This document shows, piece by piece, positions 8,655-17,848 of a DNA stretch of 64,000 nt. The notes beneath the pieces are model-generated. The model made no database searches, had not been told where the DNA came from, and worked only from the letters and a program-made list of their open reading frames with translations. The DNA comes from Vespertiliibacter pulmonis (GTDB lineage: Bacteria; Pseudomonadota; Gammaproteobacteria; Enterobacterales; Pasteurellaceae): positions 1,250,830 to 1,314,829 of the forward strand of contig NZ_CP016615.1 in assembly GCF_013377275.1 (NCBI RefSeq), read 5' to 3'. The stretch's first letter is position 1, and each line of letters begins with the position of its first letter. Position numbers and translations under genes: made by a program.

Positions 8655-10013
8655 ATGACAAATCAAATGGAGAAACGCCAATCGTGGTCAAGCCGATTGA
8701 CGTATATTATGACAGTTGCAGGTGCAACAGTTGGCTTTGGTGCAACTTGGCGTTTTCCCTATTTAGTTGGAGAGCATGGTGGTGGAGCTTATGTCGCATT
8801 ATTTTGTTTAGCGATGATTGTTATTGGTATTCCAATGATCTTAGTTGAAAATGTTATTGGGAGAAGAATGAGAGTTAATGCTATTGATGCTTTTTCGGGA
8901 AATGCGAATGGTAAAAAAATTCATTCAGGCTGGAAAATTCTAGGTTATATGGGGTTATTAGGCTCTTTTGGTATTCTAGCTTATTATATGGTGCTTGGTG
9001 GCTGGGTATTAAATTATATCGGTAGCTTTATTACCGGAGAATTAGATATTTCATCGCCTGTTACCGTTGAAACAACGGCCGCTTATTTCCAACAAAGTAT
9101 TTTCAATAATCCTATCGCAATTTTAGGTTATACCGCATTATTTGTCGTAGTCAATTACGTTATCTTAGTAAAAGGTATCGTTGATGGTATTGAACGTTCA
9201 GTCAAATATTTAATGCCATTGCTGTTTATTTTCTTAATCATTATGGTTGTCAGAAATGTAACTTTACCAGGGGCACTAGACGGGATTAAATTTTATTTAA
9301 TGCCAGATTTTTCTAAGATTACGCCTTCATTATTTGTTTTTGTTTTAGGGCAAGTCTTTTTTGCACTTAGCCTCGGTTTTGGCGTATTAATTACCCTTTC
9401 TAGCTATTTAGATAAAAATGAGAATTTAGTAAAAACAGCGGTTATTACTGGGGTATTAAATACGGTAATTGCATTATTGGCAGGGTTTATGATATTCCCA
9501 TCACTTTTTAGCTTTGGTATTGCCCCAAACTCTGGCCCAACATTAGTTTTCCAAAGTTTACCGATTGTATTTTCAAATATGTGGGCAGGCACGGCTTTTG
9601 CGATTATTTTCTTTAGTTTATTAATCGTGGCTGCATTAACAACTTCCCTCACGATCTGTGAAGTAATTATTACGGCATTACAAGAAAAAACAAAAATGGG
9701 GCGTAAAAAAGCGATTTTATTAACGTTGATTGCTATTTTTGTATTGGGCAATATACCATCAGTGCTTGGCGATAGTGTATGGAAGGATGTAACAATTATG
9801 GGTAAAAGCATTTTTGATGCCTTTGATTATATAAGCGGTAACATTCTATTTATTTTAACCGCACTAGGCTGTACTATTTTTGTTGGATTTGTATTAAAAG
9901 ATGATGCAAAAGCAGAATTAGGAGCGAGTAAAGGGTTAACAAATTTATGGTTTAACTATGTAAAATATGTAATTCCTGTCATTATTTTGATTGTGTTTTA
10001 TAACTCGCTTTAA
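8655..10013 (+). CDS. Sodium-dependent transporter, NSS/SNF family
   Basis: Inner-membrane Na+ symporter of the neurotransmitter:sodium symporter family, usually carrying amino acids; substrate not predictable here. 452 residues with about 11-12 hydrophobic spans. The family signature in the first helix is clear: GATVGFGATWRFPYLVGEHG (about residues 23-42), including the unwound Na+-binding region, and IPMILVENVIGRR follows helix 2. SD taggag lies before ATG 8655. It starts 24 bases after dam but has its own SD; a long non-coding stretch and separate signals follow. Bacterial members such as LeuT and Tyt1 carry Leu or Tyr, but I see nothing diagnostic for either. Confidence 0.9.
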   Translation: MTNQMEKRQSWSSRLTYIMTVAGATVGFGATWRFPYLVGEHGGGAYVALFCLAMIVIGIPMILVENVIGRRMRVNAIDAFSGNANGKKIHSGWKILGYMGLLGSFGILAYYMVLGGWVLNYIGSFITGELDISSPVTVETTAAYFQQSIFNNPIAILGYTALFVVVNYVILVKGIVDGIERSVKYLMPLLFIFLIIMVVRNVTLPGALDGIKFYLMPDFSKITPSLFVFVLGQVFFALSLGFGVLITLSSYLDKNENLVKTAVITGVLNTVIALLAGFMIFPSLFSFGIAPNSGPTLVFQSLPIVFSNMWAGTAFAIIFFSLLIVAALTTSLTICEVIITALQEKTKMGRKKAILLTLIAIFVLGNIPSVLGDSVWKDVTIMGKSIFDAFDYISGNILFILTALGCTIFVGFVLKDDAKAELGASKGLTNLWFNYVKYVIPVIILIVFYNSL

Positions 10014-10150
10014 AGAATATAGTGAATAGGATAGGACTTTCTTTGATTTTTATAATATTCTAAATAGATGTAAAAATTGATATTTTGCATAGATTTATCA
10101 ATGTTTACAGTATATAATTTCAACATTGTTATGAATATATGGAGCTTAAA

Positions 10151-10990
10151 ATGAAAAAAGTAACTAAATTTAGTCTTGCTATTTTATCTAGTTTAGTTTT
10201 AGCTGCTTGTAGTAGCGGTGGTGGTAGTGGCGATAATCATTCAAATAATGATGCTAAACAAAATACTAAACCAGCGGTAAAACCAGAATCAGCTAAACCA
10301 GCGGTAAAACCAGAATCAGCTAAACCAGCGGTAAAACCAACAAATACAGATAATAAACTTTCTATAAATAAAGAAGGAACTGGTGCCGTTTATATTATTT
10401 CTGATATGGATAATAATTCCAAAGTTACTCATAAAGTTCTTAATAATGCGGACAATCTTAACTTAATTGTAGTTGATGGGAAACCTATTCGTGTTTCATA
10501 TGAAGATATAGGTATTCGTGCAGGTTATTGGGCAAGAGTAAATGGTTCGGCAAGCTGTTGTGGGGTATTTAATAGTGTACGTTTTGGTGTAATTCCAAGT
10601 AATGGACCAGAAGAAAAAGATTATATTTTCTATAATGGTAAAGTTTCAAAAAATGTACCAACATCTGGTACGGCTTCTTACACTGGACAATTTGTTATTA
10701 CAGGTAACGCTAAGCAGTTTGATGATGAAGATTACTTATTTGGAGATGCTAAATTTAAAGCAGACTTTACTAATAAACAGTTAAAAGGTTCGTTAGAAGA
10801 AGCATCTTTGAAGCCAATCGCTGTTGAAGCAAAAATTGATGGTAATGCTTTCTCTGGTAGTGCAAGTTCTGCGGATTTTAGTACTAAAGCTAATGTAGAA
10901 GGTAAATTCTTCGGTGAAAATGCGAAAGAGCTTGGCGGTATTTTTGACGATGGTAAAAATTGGGGCGGTGCATTTGGCGCATCTAAATAA
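10151..10990 (+). CDS. Slam-type surface lipoprotein, TbpB-like barrel (A)
   Basis: Predicted outer-membrane surface lipoprotein of 279 residues. The signal peptide ends in a lipobox LAAC with Cys20, followed by SSGGGSGD, the glycine-rich tether common in Slam-exported lipoproteins. Then comes a linker with 2.7 copies of a nine-residue repeat (KPAVKPESA, about residues 40-63), and a C-terminal domain ending ELGGIFDDGKNWGGAFGASK, the ending seen in TbpB-like beta-barrels. An adjacent Cys pair is at 136-137. The start at 10151 has GGAG ten bases upstream; an ATG at 10139 would put four residues before the signal. The neighbour at 11206 is a paralogue. Ligand is unknown; family members bind transferrin, heme proteins or factor H. 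No slam gene is in the window. Confidence 0.8.
   Translation: MKKVTKFSLAILSSLVLAACSSGGGSGDNHSNNDAKQNTKPAVKPESAKPAVKPESAKPAVKPTNTDNKLSINKEGTGAVYIISDMDNNSKVTHKVLNNADNLNLIVVDGKPIRVSYEDIGIRAGYWARVNGSASCCGVFNSVRFGVIPSNGPEEKDYIFYNGKVSKNVPTSGTASYTGQFVITGNAKQFDDEDYLFGDAKFKADFTNKQLKGSLEEASLKPIAVEAKIDGNAFSGSASSADFSTKANVEGKFFGENAKELGGIFDDGKNWGGAFGASK
10268..10339 (+). repeat. 27-bp tandem repeat, 2.7 copies, in lipoprotein A
   Basis: Two identical 27-base units (10268-10294 and 10295-10321) and an 18-base partial copy encode KPAVKPESA. The length is a multiple of three, so copy-number changes keep the frame. Confidence 0.9.
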
Positions 10991-11006
10991 GCTCTAAATT
11001 TCTCTC

Positions 11007-11052
11007 AAGCGGTTATTTTGTAATTATTTTTAGGAAATAGCCGCTTTCTTAC
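11007..11052 (+). terminator. terminator after lipoprotein A
   Basis: AAGCGGTTATTT (11007-11018) pairs with AAATAGCCGCTT (11035-11046), 12 bp with one G-U pair, followed by a broken T tract (TCTTAC). One arm contains an uptake-signal core. Confidence 0.65.
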
Positions 11053-11205
11053 TTTTCATCTCTAACTATTCTTTTATTTCATTATTATTTTCTTAAATAG
11101 ATAGGATTAGTTCATATTGTATTTATAATATGGCTTATGATAGATTTTATGTAAATTATCACTTACACTATGTCCCTATTTTATTTTAATCTCATAGGAG
11201 AAAAT

Positions 11206-12489
11206 ATGATGAAGCCTACCAAATTTTGTTTGACTATTTTAGCTGGATTCGTGATTACTGCTTGTAATAGCGGTGGTTCAGATGATGGTAAATCTGCTAA
11301 AGCAAGAATAGAAACACTGAAAGTAGAAACACCGAAAGTAGAAACACCGAAAGTAGAAATACCGAAAGTGGAAGCCCCGAAAGTAGAAACACCGAAAGTA
11401 GAAACACCGAAAGTGGAAGCACCGAAAGTGGAAGCACCGAAAGTGGAAGCCCCGAAAGTGGAAGCCCCGAAAGTGGAAGCCTCGAAAGTGGAAGCCCCGA
11501 AGGTGGAAGCCCCGAAAGTGGAAGCCCCGAAAGTGGAAGCCCCGAAAGTGGAATCCCCGAAAGTGGAAGCCCCGAAAGTGGAAGCCCCGAAAGTGGAAGC
11601 ACCGAAAGCTGAAATGCCAAAAGTAGAAACACCGAAAGTAGAAGCCCCGAAAGTAGAAACACCGAAAGTGGAAGCACCGAAAGTGGAAGCACCGAAAGTG
11701 GAAGCACCGAAAGTGGAAGCACCGAAAGTAGAAGCTCCGAAAGTAGAAGCTCCGAAAGTGGAAGCACCGAAAGTGGAAGCACCGAAAGTAGAAACACCGA
11801 AAGTGGAAGCACCGAAAGTGGAAGCACCAAAAGTAGAAGAATCTGAATCTCTCAAAATAGAGGATACATCAGTTACTGGGGGAGCATATATTTCGAATGG
11901 CGTTAATTACATCAAAAAAGAGTTAAATAATGCGGATAATATTCATGCAATTATTATTGATGGTAAAACACTATTGGTAAGCGAGGAGAATTCTAATCGG
12001 CTAGGTAATTTTATTAGCTATGGCCCTCAGTCTAATGATTCACGAGTAAGCTCTACGTTAGTTAAAGATGAGGAAGGAAATCATATCTATGCTTATAATG
12101 GCCATCCAACCAAAGAGATGCCAGTTTCTGGTAATGCTGTTTATAAGGGGGAATTCTTTGCAAGAGGTCCATTTGAATTTCAACTAAATCCCGATAGCCG
12201 TGAAACTATGGGAAGTTCAGAGTTTAATGTAGACTTTACGAATAAGCAATTATTGGGTGAACTAAAATCTATAGGGGGAGAGGTTATTCCTTCAATTAAT
12301 GTTAATGCAAAATTAGAAGGTAACCGTTTTATGGGGGACGTTAGCTCAGAATTATTTAAAGAAAATGGTAGAATTGAAGGGCAATTCTACGGGAAAAATG
12401 CTGAAGAGATAGGTGGAATTTTTACTGATGATAAAACATTTATTGGCGTAGTTGGTGCTAAAAAAGAAACATTAGAACCTAATAAGTAA
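11206..12489 (+). CDS. Slam-type surface lipoprotein with (KVEAP)n stalk (B)
   Basis: Predicted surface lipoprotein of 427 residues, paralogous to the gene at 10151. Lipobox ITAC gives Cys20, then NSGGSDDG. Residues about 39-208 are 34 pentapeptide units, mostly KVEAP or KVETP, an alternating charged, Pro-punctuated stalk likely to be extended. The C-terminal barrel-like domain shares LNNADN, VDFTNKQL, EGQFYGKNAEEIGGIF and a GVVGAKK ending with lipoprotein A, but lacks its Cys pair. SD AGGAG (11196-11200) supports ATG 11206 or 11209, not the ATG at 11170. The stalk probably lifts the binding domain above capsule or LPS (inference). Long antisense ORFs across the repeat exist only because the repeat lacks stops. 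Confidence 0.8.
   Translation: MMKPTKFCLTILAGFVITACNSGGSDDGKSAKARIETLKVETPKVETPKVEIPKVEAPKVETPKVETPKVEAPKVEAPKVEAPKVEAPKVEASKVEAPKVEAPKVEAPKVEAPKVESPKVEAPKVEAPKVEAPKAEMPKVETPKVEAPKVETPKVEAPKVEAPKVEAPKVEAPKVEAPKVEAPKVEAPKVEAPKVETPKVEAPKVEAPKVEESESLKIEDTSVTGGAYISNGVNYIKKELNNADNIHAIIIDGKTLLVSEENSNRLGNFISYGPQSNDSRVSSTLVKDEEGNHIYAYNGHPTKEMPVSGNAVYKGEFFARGPFEFQLNPDSRETMGSSEFNVDFTNKQLLGELKSIGGEVIPSINVNAKLEGNRFMGDVSSELFKENGRIEGQFYGKNAEEIGGIFTDDKTFIGVVGAKKETLEPNK
11320..11829 (+). repeat. 15-bp VNTR, 34 units
   Basis: Thirty-four consecutive 15-base units, each encoding KV(E)xP-type pentapeptides; a degenerate 35th (KVEES) ends at 11844. Three codon variants dominate (aaagtggaagccccg, aaagtggaagcaccg, aaagtagaaacaccg) and cluster in blocks, which indicates expansion by duplication of neighbouring units. 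One unit reads KAEMP and one KVEAS. Confidence 0.95.
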
Positions 12490-12502
12490 GCATTAGAATT
12501 AT

Positions 12503-12529
12503 AAAGCACTCTAAATTGAGTGCTTTTTT
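12503..12529 (+). terminator. intrinsic terminator after lipoprotein B
   Basis: AAAGCACTC (12503-12511), loop TAAATT, GAGTGCTTT (12518-12526), then TTT. Confidence 0.85.
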
Positions 12530-12564
12530 ATATTCTGCTCAGTTTCAAGTAGAATACTTAATAT

Positions 12565-12594
12565 TTTTCATCGTTTTATTTTTATGCTTATAAT
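12565..12594 (+). promoter_or_regulatory. candidate promoter of ung
   Basis: Perfect -10 TATAAT at 12589-12594, with a weak -35 TTTTCA at 12565-12570 and an 18-base spacer. It lies 35 bases before the ung ATG, after the upstream terminator. Confidence 0.45.
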
Positions 12595-12629
12595 ATAGTT
12601 AATAAGTATAGTAAAAAGAAGGACGTATA

Positions 12630-13300
12630 ATGAAGACGTGGAAAGAGGCGATTGGTGAAGAGAAATCAAAAGCGTATTTTCAGCAAATTTTACAAAAAGT
12701 ACAGAGTGAGAGAGTGGCGGGTAAGGCAATTTATCCTCCACAGAATGAAGTATTTAGTGCTTTTAGTTTAACTGAATTTGCTCAGGTAAAAGTCGTTATT
12801 TTGGGACAAGATCCCTATCATGGTCCTAATCAAGCTCACGGGCTATCTTTTTCAGTTAAACCTCATATTGCCCCCCCCCATCATTGATGAATATGTATAA
12901 AGAGCTAGCGCAAGATGTTGGTTTTCAAATTCCATCACATGGTTATTTGATTGAGTGGGCAAAGCAGGGGGTGCTGATGCTAAATACTGTTTTAACCGTT
13001 GAGCAAGGAAAAGCACATTCTCATGCTCAAATTGGTTGGGAAGTCTTCACCGATAAAGTCATTGAACAGATTAATCAACATCGAAATAATGTGGTTTTCT
13101 TACTTTGGGGCAGCCATGCACAAAAAAAAGGGCAATTTATTGATAGATCTCGGCATTGTGTATTAACTGCGCCACATCCCTCTCCATTATCTGCTCATCG
13201 AGGCTTTTTTGGTTGTAAGCATTTTTCCCAGACGAATAGTTATTTAGTTGAGCATCATTTATCTGAAATTAAGTGGCAACTGCCGATGAGTTATGAATAA
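12630..13300 (+). pseudogene. ung: Uracil-DNA glycosylase, interrupted by one-base deficit in a C9 tract
   Basis: Family-1 uracil-DNA glycosylase that excises uracil from DNA in base-excision repair. The reading frame from ATG 12630 (SD aagga) encodes [18 protein letters not shown], with the catalytic Asp, then runs into nine Cs at 12871-12879 and stops at 12885-12887. The rest, from about 12880 to 13300, is intact in the -1 frame: [20 protein letters not shown] and the [10 protein letters not shown] loop with the catalytic His. Ten Cs would give IAPPPSLMN and a normal 223-residue enzyme. All catalytic motifs are preserved, so this is a single recent indel: phase-variable tract, transcriptional slippage site or homopolymer read error. 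Followed by a bidirectional terminator. Confidence 0.92.
12871..12879 (+). repeat. C9 homopolymer within ung
   Basis: Nine consecutive C residues after GATTG-type context (cctcatattg). The longest C or G run I noticed in the window. Ten would restore the frame. Confidence 0.95.
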
Positions 13301-13316
13301 TAGACTAGCAACTACG

Positions 13317-13342
13317 AAATGACCGCTTATAAGCGGTCATTT
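13317..13342. terminator. bidirectional terminator between ung and rluB
   Basis: Perfect 26-base palindrome: AAATGACCGCTTA (13317-13329) followed directly by its reverse complement TAAGCGGTCATTT (13330-13342). It contains two opposed AAGCGGT cores and serves the convergent genes ung and rluB. Confidence 0.75.
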
Positions 13343-13368
13343 ATTCATTATTTTTGATAATAGTAATA

Positions 13369-14388
13369 TTAATTTTTACGATATTTTGTGTGTTGTTTAA
13401 CGGCTTTACGGATTTGATGAGCATTCGTTCGGCGACGATTTTTAGTTACATCAATTTTTGTTTCAGTTTCAGCAGGTAAACCAACAAGTTCTCTTAAATA
13501 ATTGACTTGTTCTAATCCCATTTCTTCCCAACCTCCACGAGGTAGGCTTTTTTCTAACTTAATATTTCCGTAGCGAATACGAATAAGACGGCTTACTTGA
13601 ATGCCTTGTGATTCCCATAAACGACGGACTTCACGGTTTCGTCCTTCCGTTAGAGTTACGTCAAACCACTGGTTCAGCCCTGTTCCACCCACAACTTTTA
13701 TCTGTTTAAAATGAGCAGGGCCATCTTCTAATTGGACATTCTTTCGTAAACGTTGAAGCATCGCTTCATCAACTTCACCAAAGACACGAACGGAATATTC
13801 ACGTTCAACTTTACGGCTCGGGTGCATTAAGCGGTTGGCGAGCTCTCCGTCAGTAGTAAAAAGAAGTAATCCTGAAGTATTGATATCTAAACGCCCAACA
13901 GCAATCCAACGAGCCCCCGTTAATCTCGGTAAGCGGTCAAATACGGTTGCTCGCCCTTCAGGATCGGATCTGGTACAAAGTTCACCTTCAGGTTTATAAT
14001 ACATTAAGACACGGCAAATTTCTTTTTGTGTGGTTGTGAGATTGACTAAATGTCCATCAATTCGAATTTTAGTGCTAGAACTAACTAATACACGATCACC
14101 TAAGGTGGCAATTTTTCCATCAACACTGACTCTTCCTTGAGAAATAACAGCTTCTATTTCTCGGCGAGAGCCTTTTCCTGCACGGGCAAGAATTTTCTGT
14201 AATTTCTCGCCAATTATTTTTTCAGGCTTTTTATTATCTATTGTGTCAGTAGATAGTGGACGAGCGGTCGGTTTCTTGCTTTTTTTTGTTAATGCTGGAC
14301 GAATAGTTTTTTTGGCTTGTGGGCGTGATATGTTATTTTTCCCATTAGCAGACCGCTTGCGGTCGGTCGGTTTATGAAATGTATTCAT
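13369..14388 (-). CDS. rluB: 23S rRNA pseudouridine synthase RluB
   Basis: RsuA-family enzyme that makes a pseudouridine in the 23S rRNA peptidyl-transferase region (position 2605 in E. coli). 339 residues: a basic low-complexity N-terminus of about 65 residues, an S4 RNA-binding domain ([22 protein letters not shown], about 62-110 overall), then the catalytic domain with [14 protein letters not shown] carrying the catalytic Asp, and [13 protein letters not shown] near the C-terminus. The basic N-terminal tail and [10 protein letters not shown]-terminal tail are expected RNA-contact extensions. yciO lies 57 bases upstream on the same strand, the same pair as in E. coli. Confidence 0.93.
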   Translation of the reverse strand: MNTFHKPTDRKRSANGKNNISRPQAKKTIRPALTKKSKKPTARPLSTDTIDNKKPEKIIGEKLQKILARAGKGSRREIEAVISQGRVSVDGKIATLGDRVLVSSSTKIRIDGHLVNLTTTQKEICRVLMYYKPEGELCTRSDPEGRATVFDRLPRLTGARWIAVGRLDINTSGLLLFTTDGELANRLMHPSRKVEREYSVRVFGEVDEAMLQRLRKNVQLEDGPAHFKQIKVVGGTGLNQWFDVTLTEGRNREVRRLWESQGIQVSRLIRIRYGNIKLEKSLPRGGWEEMGLEQVNYLRELVGLPAETETKIDVTKNRRRTNAHQIRKAVKQHTKYRKN

Positions 14389-14445
14389 TAAAGTTCCTTG
14401 TTTGTCGCTTTCACAAGCGTCTGTGTGGTTAGTAAGTAAATAATT

Positions 14446-15063
14446 TTAACTAAAAGGTGTCGGATCGGCTGAGCCAACTCGAATAATGTGGGGTACATCT
14501 TCACTCAGATCGACAACGGTTGTTGGTGATTGCCCTAAATATCCACCGTGAATAATTAAATCTACTCGATGTTCTAAAGTATCTCGAATAACATCGGGAT
14601 CGGATTGTGTATTTTCTTCATTTGGCAAGATTAATGAACAAGAGAGAATTGGTTCACCAAGTGTTTGTATCAATGCCAAAGCAATGGCATTATCGGGAAC
14701 ACGAATACCAATGGTTTTACGTTTAGTCAGTAAACGACGTGGTACTTCTTTTGTTGCCGAAAGAATAAAAGTATAGGGATTAGGTACGTTATTTTTAATT
14801 AAACGATAGGCTTGATTATTTACAAGAGCATAATTTGAAAGTTCAGATAAATCACTACATATTAAGGTAAAATTATGATTTTCAGGTAAACGGCGGATAG
14901 CAAGAATTTTATCCATTGCTTGTTTATCGCTTAATTGGCAACCAAGTGCATAGCCAGAATCTGTTGGATAGACGATGACTCCGCCCTGTTTTAGGATTTC
15001 AACAACTTGGTTGATTAGACGGGGCTGAGGATTATCGGGGTGAATATAGAAAAACTGGCTCAT
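14446..15063 (-). CDS. yciO: YciO, Sua5/YrdC-family protein
   Basis: 205-residue member of the Sua5/YrdC/YciO family. YrdC and Sua5 make threonylcarbamoyl-AMP for t6A tRNA modification; the role of the YciO branch is less certain. The family fold is recognisable: GGVIVYPTDSGYALGC near residue 28, KRPENHNF-like IRRLPENHNFTLIC near 57, TKRKTIGIRVPDN near 114 and the final TTVVDLSEDVPHIIRVGSADP. It sits upstream of rluB in the same orientation as in enterics, which favours YciO over YrdC. Confidence 0.88.
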   Translation of the reverse strand: MSQFFYIHPDNPQPRLINQVVEILKQGGVIVYPTDSGYALGCQLSDKQAMDKILAIRRLPENHNFTLICSDLSELSNYALVNNQAYRLIKNNVPNPYTFILSATKEVPRRLLTKRKTIGIRVPDNAIALALIQTLGEPILSCSLILPNEENTQSDPDVIRDTLEHRVDLIIHGGYLGQSPTTVVDLSEDVPHIIRVGSADPTPFS

Positions 15064-15114
15064 AAATGTCTTATTGATCTGAAAATTAGTAGGTAATTAT
15101 ACGCTGTTTGATTT

Positions 15115-15123
15115 ACAAGCGGT
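15115..15123 (+). repeat. uptake signal ACAAGCGGT (yciO / murA gap)
   Basis: Exact 9-mer in the non-coding gap upstream of yciO. Confidence 0.85.
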
Positions 15124-15198
15124 AGGATTATCCAATTATTTTGTAAAACAAGTATTCGGCGTTATATAAGAATAGATGAATGTTGATTATATTGACAA

Positions 15199-15222
15199 AA
15201 TAGGGCGGGATTCCGCCCTATT
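15199..15222 (-). terminator. terminator after murA
   Basis: AATAGGGCGG (15199-15208), loop GATT, CCGCCCTATT (15213-15222): perfect 10-bp GC-rich stem. On the minus strand it is followed by TTG and a weak T tract. It closes the mla-ibaG-murA run. Confidence 0.75.
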
Positions 15223-15230
15223 ATTTAGAA

Positions 15231-16550
<1,320 letters not shown>

Positions 16551-16569
16551 CTATTATTTGCAATAAACG

Positions 16570-16827
16570 TTAGGCTGGCATATTCAATAGACGTTCTTTT
16601 TTCCATTGTTCAGTGGTGAACGTTTTAATCGTTAAGGCGTGAATTGCATTGGTTGCAAAGAATTCAGTTAGCGGTGCATAGATCATCTGTTGCTGTTTTA
16701 CTTTAGAAAGTGTAGCAAAGCTATCGCTAACAGCAATAACACCATAATGAGAGTTTTCACCTTGTACATAAACTTCATCAAGATCTAAGCTATTTTTAAG
16801 TAGCTCTTCAATTTTTTTAGGTTCCAT
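16570..16827 (-). CDS. ibaG: IbaG, BolA-family protein
   Basis: 85-residue BolA-like protein. BolA-type proteins partner with monothiol glutaredoxins (such as GrxD, also in this window at 63592) and share iron-sulphur clusters. The BolA signature is visible in HYGVIAVSDSFATLSKVKQQQMIYAPL, with a conserved His at residue 27 and HALTIKTFTTEQWK at the end. It overlaps mlaB by 11 bases and precedes murA, matching the E. coli ibaG position. Confidence 0.9.
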   Translation of the reverse strand: MEPKKIEELLKNSLDLDEVYVQGENSHYGVIAVSDSFATLSKVKQQQMIYAPLTEFFATNAIHALTIKTFTTEQWKKERLLNMPA

Positions 16828-17167
16828 TATTTAAAGTTCTCGCAATATAAAAAGGAGTGAGCCATTCTTTTAAATCGAAAAGCTCAGCTAAGTTTTTAAT
16901 AGTATCTGGGATGTGGATTATACAGTTTGTATTCTGTTTTTGATAATGATTTAATATTTCTATGAGAAGGGCAAATCCTGCTGAATCAATTCGATGGAGA
17001 GCATGTAAATCCCAATAGATTTGCTGATTGGGTTTTGGAGATAATAACAAAGTACGTTGCTTCCAAAGAGGAAGCAACGTATTACGAGTTAAATCACCAT
17101 TTAGATGAATTATCACACTTTCACCGTTTTGTTGAATATGCCATTGTAACGGGATTGGCGTTTGCAT
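16817..17167 (-). CDS. mlaB: MlaB, STAS-domain subunit of the Mla lipid transporter
   Basis: Cytoplasmic STAS protein that binds the MlaF ATPase and stabilises the MlaFEDB complex. I take the ATG at 17167 (116 residues, MQTPIPLQWHIQQNGES), which begins two bases after the mlaC stop; a longer reading from 17260 would overlap mlaC and add unrelated residues. The STAS core is visible: INLNGDLT-like IIHLNGDLTRNTLL, then WDLHALHRIDSAGFALLIEIL with the conserved DSAG loop near residue 58. Confidence 0.85.
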   Translation of the reverse strand: MQTPIPLQWHIQQNGESVIIHLNGDLTRNTLLPLWKQRTLLLSPKPNQQIYWDLHALHRIDSAGFALLIEILNHYQKQNTNCIIHIPDTIKNLAELFDLKEWLTPFYIARTLNNGT

Positions 17168-17169
17168 TG

Positions 17170-17808
17170 TTATTTGCCTAGTGTAACGGGTTGTTTTGCA
17201 GATTGCGCAACTTGTGCAGTCAGTGCATCGATACCTTTTTGGCGTAAAATACCACTCCATTCATTTTGTTTAGTTGCAATCATACTAATACCTTCTGCAG
17301 CCATATCATAGGCTTGCCATTCACCTGTACGGCTATTTTTACGCCATTTGAAATCAAGTTTAATAGGTTGTGCATTATCAGAAGGTAATACGTTTACACG
17401 AATACTCACAATAGTTTTGTCACCTAAAGGCTTTTCATTTTCAATATCTACTTTTTGATTCGTATATTGTGTTAATACTTGAGCATAAGCTTGTTCAACA
17501 AACTGCCCAAATGCGTTAAAAAACGCTTCTTTTTGTGCATCAGTAGCAGATGTCAGATTTTTGCCAAGAACCAGTTGTCCTGCATATTTTACGTGGATAT
17601 GTGGCATTAAATCATTACGCACAATAGTGCGTAAATAATTCGGATCAGCTTTAATTTTACTTTGATTAGATTTAATATCGCCAAACAGTTTATCGGAGGT
17701 TTGTTGCATTAAAATGTAAGGGCTAGTTGCTGCAAATACATTCTGTGAAATTAAAGTAGAAAGAGCAATGGTTGCTACAATCATTATATGTTTAAGGGTT
17801 TTAACCAT
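17170..17808 (-). CDS. mlaC: MlaC, periplasmic phospholipid-binding protein
   Basis: Soluble shuttle carrying phospholipid between the outer-membrane MlaA complex and the inner-membrane MlaFEDB complex. 212 residues with an N-terminal signal peptide ending near residue 26 (LISQNVFA). The Tol-tol/MlaC domain follows, with YAGQLVLGKNLTSATDAQKEAFFNAFGQFVEQAYAQ-type helices and KLDFKWRKNSRTGEWQAYDM near residue 150. Located between mlaD and mlaB. Confidence 0.93.
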   Translation of the reverse strand: MVKTLKHIMIVATIALSTLISQNVFAATSPYILMQQTSDKLFGDIKSNQSKIKADPNYLRTIVRNDLMPHIHVKYAGQLVLGKNLTSATDAQKEAFFNAFGQFVEQAYAQVLTQYTNQKVDIENEKPLGDKTIVSIRVNVLPSDNAQPIKLDFKWRKNSRTGEWQAYDMAAEGISMIATKQNEWSGILRQKGIDALTAQVAQSAKQPVTLGK

Positions 17809-17848
17809 TTTTAAATCTCCAAGTAGAAAGTACTAATATTTGTTGTAT

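Noticed and set aside
11181-11855. Long minus-strand ORFs (224 and 177 residues) rich in STFGA or LPLSV across the lipoprotein B repeat
   Set aside because: They are shadows of the 15-bp repeat, which has no stop codon in several frames. No SD, and their sequence is pure repeat.
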